Assembly (NCBI GenBank): GCA_039707465.1
Contig: CM077649.1
Coordinates: forward strand, 18,666,001-18,730,000
Direction of reading: 5' to 3'
Origin: Rhabdophis nuchalis
Taxonomy: Eukaryota > Chordata > Lepidosauria > Squamata > Natricidae
Length of the DNA stretch: 64,000 bases
Below are positions 1-13,828 of the stretch, piece by piece. How positions within the stretch are numbered: position 1 is the stretch's first letter; every line of letters starts with the position of its first letter. Both the position numbers and the translations under genes were made by a program. The notes beneath the pieces are model-generated. The model was not told where the DNA came from. It saw only the letters and a program-made list of their open reading frames with translations, and ran no database searches.

Positions 1-52
1 AGCATAAACAAATGATTACCATATTTCTTAAAACCTGCCTTCTCAGTCTATA

Positions 53-447
53 CAAGTGATGGCTAACCCTTTTCTAAAGATGTGCCAAAACTGTGTGTGC
101 ATGTGCTATCGAACACATGCGTGTGCCCACCCACCTGCACATGTATAAGTGACCCACCCATCTGTGCATGCACGAGTGCCCCCCCCCGCGTGTGTGCAGG
201 GGGAATTTTGCCCTTTCCATGCTCCAGAGGCTTGATGAGGGCAAAAATGGCCTCCCCCCTGGGACGTCTGGAGGCATTGGGCCATTTTTCACCCTCCGGA
301 GGGTGAAAAACGGCCCAAAATAAAGACTGAAATCAGCTGGCCAGCACACACATGTGTGCTGGAGTTGACAGGGCAACACCTCGCGTGCTCTAAGAAATGG
401 CTCCACATGCCACTTGTGGCACGTGTGCCATAGGTTTGCCATCACAG
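53..447. mobile_element. hAT-type non-autonomous DNA element (older copy)
   Basis: The left end reads close to CAGTGATGGCTAACCTTTT and the right end is its inverted counterpart (AGGTTTGCCATCAC). The same ends and a similar GC-rich middle (Pu-rich blocks, 'gcgcacacatgtgcactgg'-like core) occur at 25332-25706. The flanks carry an imperfect duplication (gtctata/gtctaca). No transposase is encoded. It is more diverged than the second copy, so it is probably older. The class comes from the second copy, which has a perfect 8-bp duplication. Confidence 0.7.
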
Positions 448-644
448 GTCTACAGTCTTGAGCAACATAATGAAGGTCCTCTCTATATTAGTTTTATCCA
501 TCCAAGTCATTACATTTCTGCTGCAAGGAATAACAGTTGCTGAGAAATAAAGTAGAAATGAAGTTTTATTTTCCTTTATCCAAACCTTAATATTTATATT
601 AAAAATCAATTTCTATGTATACAATATATTATTCTGTATTAATG

Positions 645-1081
645 GCTCCATGGCTCGGGACCTAGCTATCTGCGGGATCGGATCCTGCCCCATACATCCT
701 CACGGCCGATTCGCTCCCACAGAGAGGGACTTCTCCGGGTGCCGTCCACTAGACTCTGTCAGCGGGCGACGCCCAGGGGAAGGGCCTTCTCTGTGGCGGG
801 CCCAGCCCTCTGGAACGACCTTCCCCCCGACATTAGGACAACTACGGACCTCCGCTCCTTCCGTTTAAAATTAAAGACACATCTTTTTTGCCTGGCCGTC
901 CTTGGGTAGTCTCTTTTAAGGTTAGGGGTTTTAGGGGTAGTTTTAGTTTATGGGTTTTTAGCACAGGATTAATTTAATTCATTTTTAATTTTGTATTCTG
1001 TCTGTGGTTTTAATTGTACTTTTAAGTGCCTGTGCCCCGCCTCGAGTCCCTTTGGGGAGAGAGAGCGGGATAGAAAATTAA

Positions 1082-1157
<76 letters not shown>
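645..1157 (+). mobile_element. CR1/L3 LINE, 5'-truncated 3' end with (ATT)n tail
   Basis: The sequence from 'ccatggctcgggacctagc' matches, in the opposite orientation, the end of ORF2 and 3' UTR of the nearly complete CR1/L3 element at 48011-57705. It covers only the last ~90 codons of ORF2 (the stretch equivalent to ALHGSGPSYLRDRILPH onward), with the frame decayed, then a 3' UTR ending 'gagagagcgggatag' and an (ATT)n array at 1082-1157. It starts at nearly the same internal position as the copy at 6514. Confidence 0.85.
1082..1157. repeat. (ATT)n microsatellite, LINE tail
   Basis: About 25 uninterrupted ATT units directly follow the L3 3' UTR, so the array grew from the LINE tail. Confidence 0.95.
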
Positions 1158-1158
<1 letters not shown>

Positions 1159-1693
1159 AATGCTTAAATATTTTAATTAAAAAGAAAACATAACTAGTAT
1201 TGAATTTTAGGTAAAGTTATGCTTTCATATATGGTACTTTGTAAGTTTGTTTGTGTGTATCTATTAAATTCAAGTGATTATGTGAACAGCTACTACTTAT
1301 TTTATGATTCATCCCACCATCAGCCAGATGTTTAGGTTGGATTTGACCTTTTTATCCACCTATTGAATCCTTCCCAAAGACCTGAGATAGGCAGAAGTTG
1401 TGTTGATGTGTTGAAATATTATCAGTGGATGAAAGCTGTTTCAAGTAAAGCTGTTTTGTAATTGATTTTGTCAATGCTGATCCTGTTCAAGTCCAGAAGT
1501 TTTGAGATTATACTGTAGAGTTATGGTAATAATGATACAAACTTGTTGATTAATAGAAACATTTGCTTTCTGTAACACACATATATTATGTCTTGTATTT
1601 GTAATGTATATGCTTGCATGTTGTGGATTCCTTTGTGCCCTGGGGCTGATTTTCTGGGGTCCTGTTATTGGGGTCTGTAAGATACCTGGCAAA
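1158..1693. other. AT-rich sequence, nothing recognised
   Basis: No repeat end, coding motif or RNA gene was recognised on either strand. Confidence 0.5.
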
Positions 1694-2190
1694 TGTCAAA
1701 TCCTGTGATAAGATCTGAAATCTTCATATGCCACCTCTGGTTCCTTCAGGAAAAGAGAACTATGCTCTTCTCAAATTCCAGAGCAATCTTCACCCCTTTT
1801 GTGCTGCTAAATGGGCAATTAAGCAAACAGAGAAGGGAAAAGATAACAAACCTTTTGAGCCAGGAAGGATGCAAAATCTTAGTTAGGATATATGATCCAA
1901 GTTTTACAATGTTAGGTTATATGACTTAAGGTTTGACTTGAAGTTTACAATGTTGATTAGAGTGATTTAGAATAATTAGAACACGAAAAACAAAGATCCT
2001 TTTGAAGATCAAACATCTTTTCGTGTATAAGAAAGGACACTGCATCCTTGAGTTTTGTAGAATTTTCCTACCATGTCCCTTGCACATGTGAATGGAGATT
2101 CTCACCCAGAACTTTAACTTTGGTCAAAGAATAAAGTCTGTTTTCTCTGTTATTCAAGCCTCCGTTTAAGTCTCTTGTTTGGCTCATTGT
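1694..2190 (+). mobile_element. LTR-like interspersed repeat (unclassified)
   Basis: This block starts TGTC...TCCTGTGATAAGATCT and is collinear with 52064-52475 inside the retrovirus. Shared blocks include 'gggcaattaagc', 'agaagggaaaag', 'ttaggttatatga' and 'aaggtttgacttgaagttta'. It contains AATAAAG near 2132. A TG start plus a poly(A) signal near the end suggests an LTR, but I could not fix the 3' end or a target-site duplication. An open frame of 78 codons here has no recognisable protein. Confidence 0.45.
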
Positions 2191-2289
2191 GACTTGAACG
2201 TTTTCTATGGGTCTCAATGTATTTTCAAACCTTACAATACCCAAGGAGCCTTTTATTGGTACTATCTTTTCTTTATTTTGCCACATTTA

Positions 2290-3845
2290 TTCTATTTCAA
2301 CTTTATACTATGTACTATTTCTTTCTCTTCTATTCTGCCCACTACCCAGACTTTTTTGTCTTTCTTATTAACAATGATTAAATCTGAGGTGTTACGTGAC
2401 AGGTGTTTATCTGAATTCTAAAATCCTAGACCATTTCAACTTTCAGTTTTACTACTTTGTCTTTGATAAATGGTATTTCTTTCAGATATTCCAATGCATC
2501 ATTGCTTTAGTTTGGTCATGCTACAGTTTACAGTCAGTGTGCCATTTTGTCCATAATGTGCAATTTGGTGATCTTCTTGGCTATATAGCCATTGCTTGCT
2601 GTTTTATTATTTCTAGTATTTAATCTTCTTCTTCTACCTTATACCTGATCTTAGCATGCTGATCTAATTTTCAAGCCTGATCTTCTATTTTAGTGTTTTG
2701 GCTTTGGCTTTTGTTTGTCAATTTTGCAATCCGGGTACTCACTCATAATTGTAGCTGTTGTGTACATTTGTTAGTTGTTAATTGCAGTGAGATGGTACTT
2801 GTACTTGATATTACAGTATTGGTATCTTTTAATATTTTTGTTGGACTTGATTTGTAACAACAGATCATTATTTCTTCCAATCTTTATATATTTGAGATGG
2901 ATAAAGAACATTTATTCTAATAGTCCTGCATTTGCTGGCTCTGATGGCTCAGCCTGAGTCCTGTGGCTAATCTGTAGTAGATACTTTAGCTTTTTATATT
3001 TTATTAGTTTGTCTATTTTATGGTTCACCAGTACTTGCTTGTAGGCAAATATTATTTTTTGCAAATATTCAAATCCTCTTTTTTTGCTAGTTTATATTAT
3101 TAGAATTAATATTTTAAAACATTCATGGCTTTCATTATGTGAAACTTGTCCTGAAGCTTGGTTAGTCAATGAGCTTGGTCACAATTGTTCCAGAAATTAT
3201 TCTATCATCCTATGCTACTTACTTCAAATAAGGTTGGAATGCTTATTTCATTCCTTTCACATTTTTTTCCTCAAGTTTCATCATACCAAAGGTGAAAATA
3301 GTCCTTATTAATCCAAATTGTAAAATACAAACCAGTAAATTAAGAAATAAAAGAACATCAGCTAGCTAAGCCAAATAGCCGCTGAAATGAAACAATATAC
3401 ATTTAATATGAATTGTATTCATTCAGTACAGAAACAGTCAAACAGATATTCTAGAATATCCAACCAACAATATTTTAGAATGAGGTAAGTGTCAAGTGTA
3501 GAACTTAATGTACACTAGTTTGAGTTATCCAGACTTAATATAATTCATAATTTGCTGAACATACACTCCAGTGAAGTGTAATGAATAATTTTACTCTTCT
3601 CTGTATCATACAGTGATATATATTTGCTTTAAATTTCTTGTTTTCAGAAACAGATTCTTTACTAATGTCTTTACTAATTGGAAGTGGATTCTCCTGTCTT
3701 TCAAACAGCCCACCATACCACTGATGCTATTCAAGATGAAGGCATATTTATCCTCCTTTCAAATCTTTCCTATCAGAGTCTTTGGTGAGGAAAGGGTTAC
3801 TCCGTTAATTGCTAACATGTGAGCTCCCAAGGAGGCTGCCTCCTC
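2290..3845. other. AT-rich sequence, nothing recognised
   Basis: Thymine-rich, low-complexity-like sequence. Short open frames here are hydrophobic by composition only and show no domain. Confidence 0.5.
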
Positions 3846-4502
3846 CTCATTTTCAACCTTGGGAAAGGGAGAGAAAGGCACTGGGAGTCAACCAGCCTTG
3901 TCCAGGGAAGAGATACTTAACAGCACAGAAGCTGGTCTCATTAATGCTTTTGGTGCTCTCCCAAGAAAAGAACAAGACAATATATTATATAAATTAGAAA
4001 ATTTAAAGAAATCCTTATTGGTCACAATGGACACATCAGAGCCGCTCATAGATCTGGTTTCCCTAATAATTCAGCCTCTAACTTCTCCTCCAGTGGACAA
4101 GAGATTGCATGAATACAAGATCAGGGAAAATAGAAATCAGGACCTAAAGGGGGTATTACAGAGCCCAGTAGAGATGGAGATGCACTCATCCCTGTGTGAA
4201 TATCCCATGGCACCTTCAGCATCAAACCAAGAGACTGAGAGTCAACCCACGTTGGAGCCTCCATCTCAAAGAATGAAATGCAACCTAATAATGCCTTGTC
4301 CTACACCAGAGAAGAGGCATTGGAATGGCAAGCTCTGTTAGCTGGTGCTAAAACCTCTTACTCTGAACAAGTTCCTCAAGAGTCAACACATGACTTAGAT
4401 GGTACTTCCCTACTTTTAAAGAAGGCCAACTCGGTGTGCAATGACACCTCAACTCATGGTAACAACCAGACAAGTTCCCTCTGTATAAATCAAGTATCCT
4501 GA
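3846..4502 (+). pseudogene. LINE ORF1-like remnant
   Basis: Open frames at 3859-4341 and 4278-4502 overlap in different phases and look like one polar, Ser/Thr/Pro-rich protein broken by a frameshift near 4300. I see no zinc knuckle or RRM. Their position directly upstream of an APE-type endonuclease suggests the ORF1 of the same non-LTR retrotransposon. This is inference from position. Confidence 0.45.
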
Positions 4503-4529
4503 TAAGCTGCAAAAGATGATCCCCTTTCC

Positions 4530-5310
4530 CTCATAACCTGGAATATAGCGCATTGGTCTGTTCCATCAAAAGACAAATTATTTTTTAACTATATATCACA
4601 ATTTGACATCCTCTTCCTGCAGGAAACCTGGGCCTCCACAGAGATTCAATTAGATGGTTATTGGGTTAACTCAATCCCGGCTGACCCAAGCAAGGTGGGT
4701 GGGGGAGAGCTAAAGGGGGTATTGCGACATTAGTTAATACATCCTTGCAATTTAAATGTGTACCACTGCCACCTTTCCAGTCATGGGTTGTAACTACATT
4801 ACTCTTATTTAAACAGGTGGAGATTTTGCTTTTTAATATCTACATTCCTCCACTTAATAAGAATAATGTGATTAACAAGATTTGGGACAGCATAGAAGAT
4901 TTTATTCTTGACTGTTCAGCCAAACATCCTAAAGCTGCAATAATCATAGGGGGGGGGGGGGACTTAAATGCTAGAATGGGACCAAATGATCAAGCATTAT
5001 TTAATCAATTTAAGATCCACTATGAGGAAAATGTAACAGGAGAATCTTCTCATTCCAAACAAATTAAAGACCCTAAAGCTAATCAGGCAGGTTTGTGTGT
5101 AAGACAAATGACTGTACTTTTAGATCTTTGTATCCTTAATGGGTCCCCATGGGGTGACTATCCAGCAGAATACACTTATCGGGGAGAAGGAAGAAAATTC
5201 ACAGTTGATTACTGGATAATATCATATGAACTCCTGAATTTTTTACAGAAGATCGAGGTAGACTCATGATTGGAAATTGATCATAATACAATACTCCTTA
5301 CTCTCACATT
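4530..5310 (+). pseudogene. APE-type endonuclease of a non-LTR retrotransposon, decayed
   Basis: Conceptual translation gives the endonuclease motif series in order: an ITWNIA start near 4535, FLQETW near 4612, a NIYIPP strand near 4840, GGDLNAR near 4950, a TYRGEGR...VDYWIIS block near 5175-5230 and a DHN catalytic-histidine block near 5278. A guanine run at 4950-4960 and a stop near 5268 break the frame. No reverse transcriptase follows, although LINEs normally lose their 5' end rather than the 3' end. The family is CR1/Jockey/Ingi-like by motif, and I cannot say which clade. Confidence 0.75.
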
Positions 5311-6513
5311 GCACCAGAAATCTCTAAGGGCAGGCACAGCCTTACTAATGTCTATTTCAGACAAATGGAGAGGCAATATTTCTTTATTTATCTTCCTTGA
5401 TGCAATATTGGAACAGACACAACTCTTAGTTTTAATAAAGAGATGTGCATGTGAATTAGACCAATGTTTAGTACTTCATAGTGAAAGTTACTTGTTAAGA
5501 CTCATATTTCCACAATAAAAGGCAGGAAATATATGCAAAGTGATCAATCCCCTCCAATTAAGTTAAATAATTTTAGATTTTCCTTTCATTCGAGCAACAA
5601 CAAAATGAAAGCAATTTCTTTTCAATCCAAATGAATAAGTATGATTGGAAGAAAAGTGTTCAGCACAGTACTAAAAGAAAACACAAACTATCCTAATCTT
5701 TATCTTACTCTAAATCATTCACTCAAAACTGTACTTCTGTACTTCCTGTGCAATCAAGCAAAACCAATTGATAAGGGTGTGTGTGGTTACAATGGTTATG
5801 CAAAGCAACACAGCAATCAGTAGTGACAAAATACTAATGAGGACTGGAATTACAATTAGTAACCACATACCTTCATCTTCCCACTCTTTCCTGATTTAGC
5901 ATTTGACTCTTCATGGACTGTTTTTGAATAAGACTGCACTGGTTCCTTCTACTTAATGATGATTTCCTTTTTTTTAAAGCAACTTTGAAAGTCAGTAGTA
6001 CTGAGGAAAACATAAACAGAATGCACTGTGTCAAATTTATCTACCAAGGAATGATGTTCATCCAAAAGAATAGAAGGTAATGCATGTAAATGTGATGATG
6101 GTTGTGGGTTGCCTTTTCTAATTAGAACAGGATCTTAACCCATTAATTGAATGTCATTTTTATTTCTGTTCTTTAACACGATGTAAGTTTCCTAAAAATG
6201 CCCTAATTGATTCATGAGTATCGAGTCAAGTTTCAATACAAAACTAGCCAATTATTAGGAACATCTTCATAGGCAAGATCATTTCACAGTCAAGTCTATG
6301 TTTTGTTTGAGTGATAGCTGAACTTTAACCCTGTTCCTTCCCTCCTCTCAGTCTGTGTCATAAATCACATTCCCCCAATGCACCCCTCCCAAGCCAGCTG
6401 CAGTAATCTGAGATCCGACTTCAGTTGACAGTATGCGTGAAATGCACTCCCCCTCCTCCTCTCACAATGACAACGTGAATCTATAGAATTATTTTTAAAA
6501 ATTGATTAGTATT
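5311..6513. other. No gene; decayed LINE tail then unique sequence
   Basis: The first ~200 bp may continue the LINE above. The part at about 6290-6480 is less AT-rich, free of recognisable repeats and pyrimidine-rich. It could be a conserved non-coding block, but I cannot test conservation here. Confidence 0.35.
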
Positions 6514-8520
<2,007 letters not shown>

Positions 8521-8655
8521 TGTTTTCACAACTTCCTGTTAGGCCCCATTAATGGAGGAGACATACTGTTTCCCTCTCTGCCTTTTGGCTCATCACCAGA
8601 GACCATCTAGACAGAGAACCATGAAATTACGTTGTGCAATTTATTTTTATTTTTA

Positions 8656-8806
<151 letters not shown>

Positions 8807-9398
8807 CTAAAACTAGATTGAAATCCCACAATACTATATAGATAATCCACAATTTAAATACATGCATTTGGGGAAATACTAAAGATCAAGTTAAGATCAG
8901 AATGCAAAATTAGTTCCTTTTAGAAAGCAAAAACCTTTTTAAAAAATAAGGCTCAAATATTTGGAGTGATCCCTATTTTAAATAACCACGACTGCTTGAC
9001 TTTTTCAGCTACATGAAAATATTTCTTTTCTGTTGTGAGCAGAATGCTATGGCAACAAAAAAGAATAATAATATTGAGATGGAATTTATTCTTAATTGCT
9101 TCTACAGTGCAAGCCATCTTTACAAAGTGCAGATATTCATTATTCTTATTTTTCAGAGATGATGCCTTTTTTCTTAATATTTACTTTTCCATTTACCTGA
9201 ACTCTTCAGTAGTTCTAAAACAACCAATTATCATTTAATTGACTTACTCTCAACTTAGAAATTCTACATGCTAGCACTCTTCCTCCTGCTTCTTACCATG
9301 AATACAAATTTAATTTGTCTAACCATAAATATCTGATTGGCTTTTCACAAAAATCTATGAAGTACTCACTATCATGTTGATTTCTTATTTTCATCATC

Positions 9399-9399
<1 letters not shown>

Positions 9400-9482
<83 letters not shown>

Positions 9483-9525
9483 TTTAATTTCTAGACTGCT
9501 CCCTCTCCCCAAGGGGGAAAACATG
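9400..9525 (-). mobile_element. CR1/L3 LINE 3' tip with (TAA)n tail
   Basis: An (TAA)n array (9400-9480) is followed by 'tagactgctccctctcccc', the reverse complement of the L3 3' UTR end ('ggggagaggga...gcggtctata' type). Only the last ~50 bp of the LINE remain. Confidence 0.6.
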
Positions 9526-9880
9526 CAACCTCACCATGTTATTTTAATTTTATATTTTAATTTTACATTTTCCCCATGGCTATTTTAGCATACATGTACC
9601 ACTTCACACATCTATTTATGATTTCAACATGCATGCAGAAAGGTGCTACATGTATATATGGAGGTCTTTTAACCTAGTCAAGATTCCCCTCAAGGAGAGG
9701 ATTACACATTGATACACAAATAAAAGTGCCCTTTCCCATGTACAAAATGTATGCATAGCATGATGGGACTTTGACTGCATCAGCAATAAACTATGAACAT
9801 TGTTTATTGTAATAATGTGCATTTATGAATAGCCTTTGATTTATGAACAGTCTCTTAGCAATAATCCCATGGCTGTTATA

Positions 9881-10124
9881 GCCATGGTGGCACAGTGGTT
9901 AGAGTGTAGTATTGCAGGCTACTTCTGCTGACTGTTGGCTGACTGCAATTTGGCAGTTTAAATCTCACCAGGCTGAAGGTTGACTCAGCCTTCCATTCTT
10001 CCAAGGTGGGTAAAATGAGGACCCAGACTGTTGGAGGCAATATGCTGACTCTGTAAACTGCTTAGAGAGGACTGTTAAACACTGTGAATGGTATAAAGGT
10101 CTAAGTGCTATTGCTATTGCTATT
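9881..10124 (+). mobile_element. tRNA-derived SINE
   Basis: The 5' part has tRNA-like promoter boxes: an A box in 'cacagtggttagagtg' and a B box in 'cagtttaaatctcacc'. A conserved body ('gactcagccttccattctt', 'gggtaaaatgaggaccca') is followed by a tail ending in CTATTG repeats. A second copy lies at 34456-34680. It is probably a squamate SINE transcribed by Pol III, but I do not assign a family name. Confidence 0.8.
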
Positions 10125-11565
10125 CAAAGTTAAAGTGGATCCTGCAAAAGCAACGTATAACCCAGATTCAAAGTTACTAATGCTGCAACACCTGTGTAAT
10201 CATTTGTACTTACAACTAACTGCAGAATGCTGTGGTAGCTGCTCTCCTACCTATCTCCTTTCCCAGCCTGCCCCACAAGTCTTGGACCTGCTTCCACCTC
10301 AGTAGGCCTCATACCCTCCTCACCCAGAACTTCCATTAGTGAAGCAAAGCAGGCCACTCTATTGCTGGGCTCTATTCCAATGCCCATGGCCTAGGACATA
10401 GTGGATTGCTCTGCTCCCTAAGTGGTCTCCAGAGATCTTTGAAAGGGAAGTGTAATGGATGATGGGAGCGAGGGATGGAATGTAGGCCCATGAAGGAGGA
10501 AGCAGAGCATATGGTGCTCCAGGTGTGGTGGAGGTCTCTCAGGGCCTCTCCCACCTCTGAGGCACCTCATGCTTTGTTTAATGGCAAGAGAGATGGTCAC
10601 CTTGCTTAATAACCATCATGACTTTTGACCACAATGGATAGGTTCCATTAAGATTGTGAGTTGAGAACTGCCTGTATTAACAAACATGCATTAACAGTAA
10701 CAGATAGTATCAGAGTTACTTGAAAGTGATGTAGGCTGCATATAAATTTAAATTTAATAGATAAGTTTAAAAAATAAAAGGCTAGTCTTAATATCTGTGT
10801 AGTGCATCCAGGTAGTTGAAGCACTTCCTTTTCTTTTACCTAGTCATACACTGAGATCATATTTAGAAGAATTTATTTAGATGTCAATTAACATAGCAAA
10901 TAAATCTTATAAGTAGCAAGCCATTTTGTAGAATTCTAGTTTTCCTAAGTTTGTGTTCTACCAATGCAATCTTTATGATTTCTGGTAATGGTCTGCCCTC
11001 CCTCCCTCCCTTCTTTCCCTCCCTCTCCACTCTACTCCATTCACTCTATTCCACTCCACTTCCTGCCACAGATTTAGATATTTATGATAAATTTAGATAG
11101 ATATTAGCCCCCCTGTATTGTTAAAGATAATAAATGATAGAAGAAAGGTTTATGCCATAGCCCTTCTACTTAATAGTCATGAGACTCCAACTACCTCTGA
11201 CTCAAATATACTACCAACCGGCATGTCAGAAACTCAGTTGTAGCCATCAGCTAAATTAGCTCTTGCCGTGCTGAGTTGCTGTGCTCCTGGGTTCTATATA
11301 TATTTTATAACCAGTCCTTATTTCAAGAAAAACATGATCTATTCTGGGTTCTTGTTTTCTTTCTTTAGACATCCTCTGCCATGCTGGCTGAAGCAAAAGA
11401 AAAAAACAGGGAAAATATATTTTTCTTAAAATGAAAATATTAAAATATAATGTGGAAAGTATTGTGTATGTTATATGTTAGCTAAATATTAAGAATTTAG
11501 AGATATTTGCAAAGATATGGATTCGAATATAATTAATGTTTATAGCTATATAATCCAGCCCATGT
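10125..11565. other. No gene; short decayed repeat at about 10580-10680
   Basis: The 10580-10680 part ('cttgcttaataaccatcatg', 'gattgtgagttgagaactg') resembles the palindromic repeat seen at 29850-30212. The rest has nothing I can name. Confidence 0.35.
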
Positions 11566-11593
11566 ACACACACACACACACACACACACACAC
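11566..11593. repeat. (AC)n microsatellite
   Basis: About 14 AC units. Confidence 0.9.
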
Positions 11594-11739
11594 CCCACAT
11601 ACACAAATATATATAGGCTAAACTAGGAAGTTGAGAACAGGTCCCTGAAGAAAGGAAAACTCTTCTATTTTTATTGTCCATTAACCAAAATTTATGCCTC
11701 CATGAAATCATAAGGAAACCATGATAATGGTATAGTTTA

Positions 11740-12480
11740 ATGATATGTATGTATGTATTTATGTATGTATGTGTATGTATGCATGAGTATGAGGTTGGAC
11801 ATAAACAGTAAGACTTTTAACTAACCACGTAGGAATGTTGATGGATGTTGTTTAACAAAATAGGGGCGAATTTTAGCAAACTTTAGATTGTTTTAGATTA
11901 TTGAAGAATTACTAGTTAATAAACAATGAGTCATAATAAGAGCAATGAAATAATAATAGATGATATATACATATATGTGTATGTACACATGTATATATGT
12001 ATGTACGTAGGTATGTAAGTATGGGAATCAGTGTATGTTTATTAGGTTGGATATAAATGGCAAAAAAATTCTAGTTAACTATTAAGGAATATTAATGAAT
12101 ATTGTTTAATAAAAAAGGGGGGGCTAGAAACAACATAAATTTATTTTTATGCAGAATACATATCCAGGGTGAAATACCAGGGGAGACTTTTTGGAATAGA
12201 CAATGAATGCCATTATGTGGTTATGTCTAAGTAAGATTTGTTAGAAGAATATTAGAGGAGAATTTTTGGTATAATGATATTAATATATATATAATGAACT
12301 TTTTGATTTAAAATCTATAAGTTGAGATTACTTATGAGCAATGGTGGTTCTATAAATGCACAAGAGTTATGTGTAACCAGTCAACATGCTTTCCACAAAA
12401 TACAATGTAGAATGATGGTTTTTTTGTATTTTTGTTTTATTAATTTTTTTAAAAAAGTTTTAAAAAAGGAAACCTAAAGG
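11740..12480. repeat. Degenerate direct repeat, possibly LINE 3' UTR
   Basis: The block at about 11790-11875 ('gaggttggacataaacagta...tgttgtttaacaaaatagggg') recurs in diverged form at about 12040-12122 ('ttaggttggatataaatggc...ttgtttaataaaaaagggg'). Each is preceded by a (GTAT)-rich stretch. Spacing is about 250 bp. It resembles a LINE-1 3' region by texture only; no coding sequence confirms that. Confidence 0.4.
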
Positions 12481-12892
12481 AGGATTTATATTTTATAGTT
12501 ATATAACATTTATTAATAAATGTTATAATAATTAATTTATTATGTGTCTTAGAACAATGCAAACTACTGAGTTTAATTTATATATCCAAAGAATTGGGGA
12601 AATTCTATTTGTAGATTCTATCTGAGTTGGGAATCATATTTTTTTTATTTGTCAACTTGCATGATATCTCAATCATAAAGTGACATCTCTGGGATTAACA
12701 CAGCCCATTGCTGATTAGGTAAATGGATGCTGAAAGGCTTTAAATGTCTTCTTATAAGACTTTTACTACTTCAATTTCCATATTAGGTGTATATAAAGCT
12801 GTTATTTGAAAATCTACAGTATGTATACAAATAAGCTTATTTTCAAAAGTTGATGATTGATTGGTTGATTGAATTATCACACAATTATCAAC

Positions 12893-13379
<487 letters not shown>

Positions 13380-13736
13380 GTACATTGTTAACAGAGACTG
13401 GTGCAACAGTTATATAGGACATATAAGGCTGATATTTCCAAAGCCCAAGTCCACTAAGCACACAAATTCTGTTAACAAGCTTTCGGGAAGTCTATAATGA
13501 ATTTTCCTTCTAAATTGCCAGAGGGGTTTCAAAGGAAGAATAATAAGAAACTAACATATTTGTATGATAATTTAGAGATTATTTCCTGCAATCTTTCTGA
13601 CATTTTCATGTTCCGGCCAGAAAGAGAAAGAATGGCATCCAGAAGCCATTCTGTGCTCTGGGACTCAGAAATACCTTTCAGCTCTTTACAGAACAACAAA
13701 CTATGAGTCACCTGGAAAGGTAAGGCAGATTTAGGT

Positions 13737-13828
13737 CAGAGGTTCCCAAACTTGGCAGCTATGCTGGCTGGAGAATTCTGGGAGTTGAAGTCCACAAGTC
13801 TTAAAGTTGCCCAGTTTGGGAACCTCTG
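13737..13828. mobile_element. hAT MITE, 92 bp, with 8-bp TSD
   Basis: Termini are CAGAGGTTCCCAAACT and its inverse. They are flanked by perfect 8-bp duplications atttaggt (13729-13736 and 13829-13836), the hAT signature. The core 'gctggctggagaattctggg' is shared with the elements at 18167, 26973 and (in part) 62042. It has no coding capacity. Confidence 0.9.
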
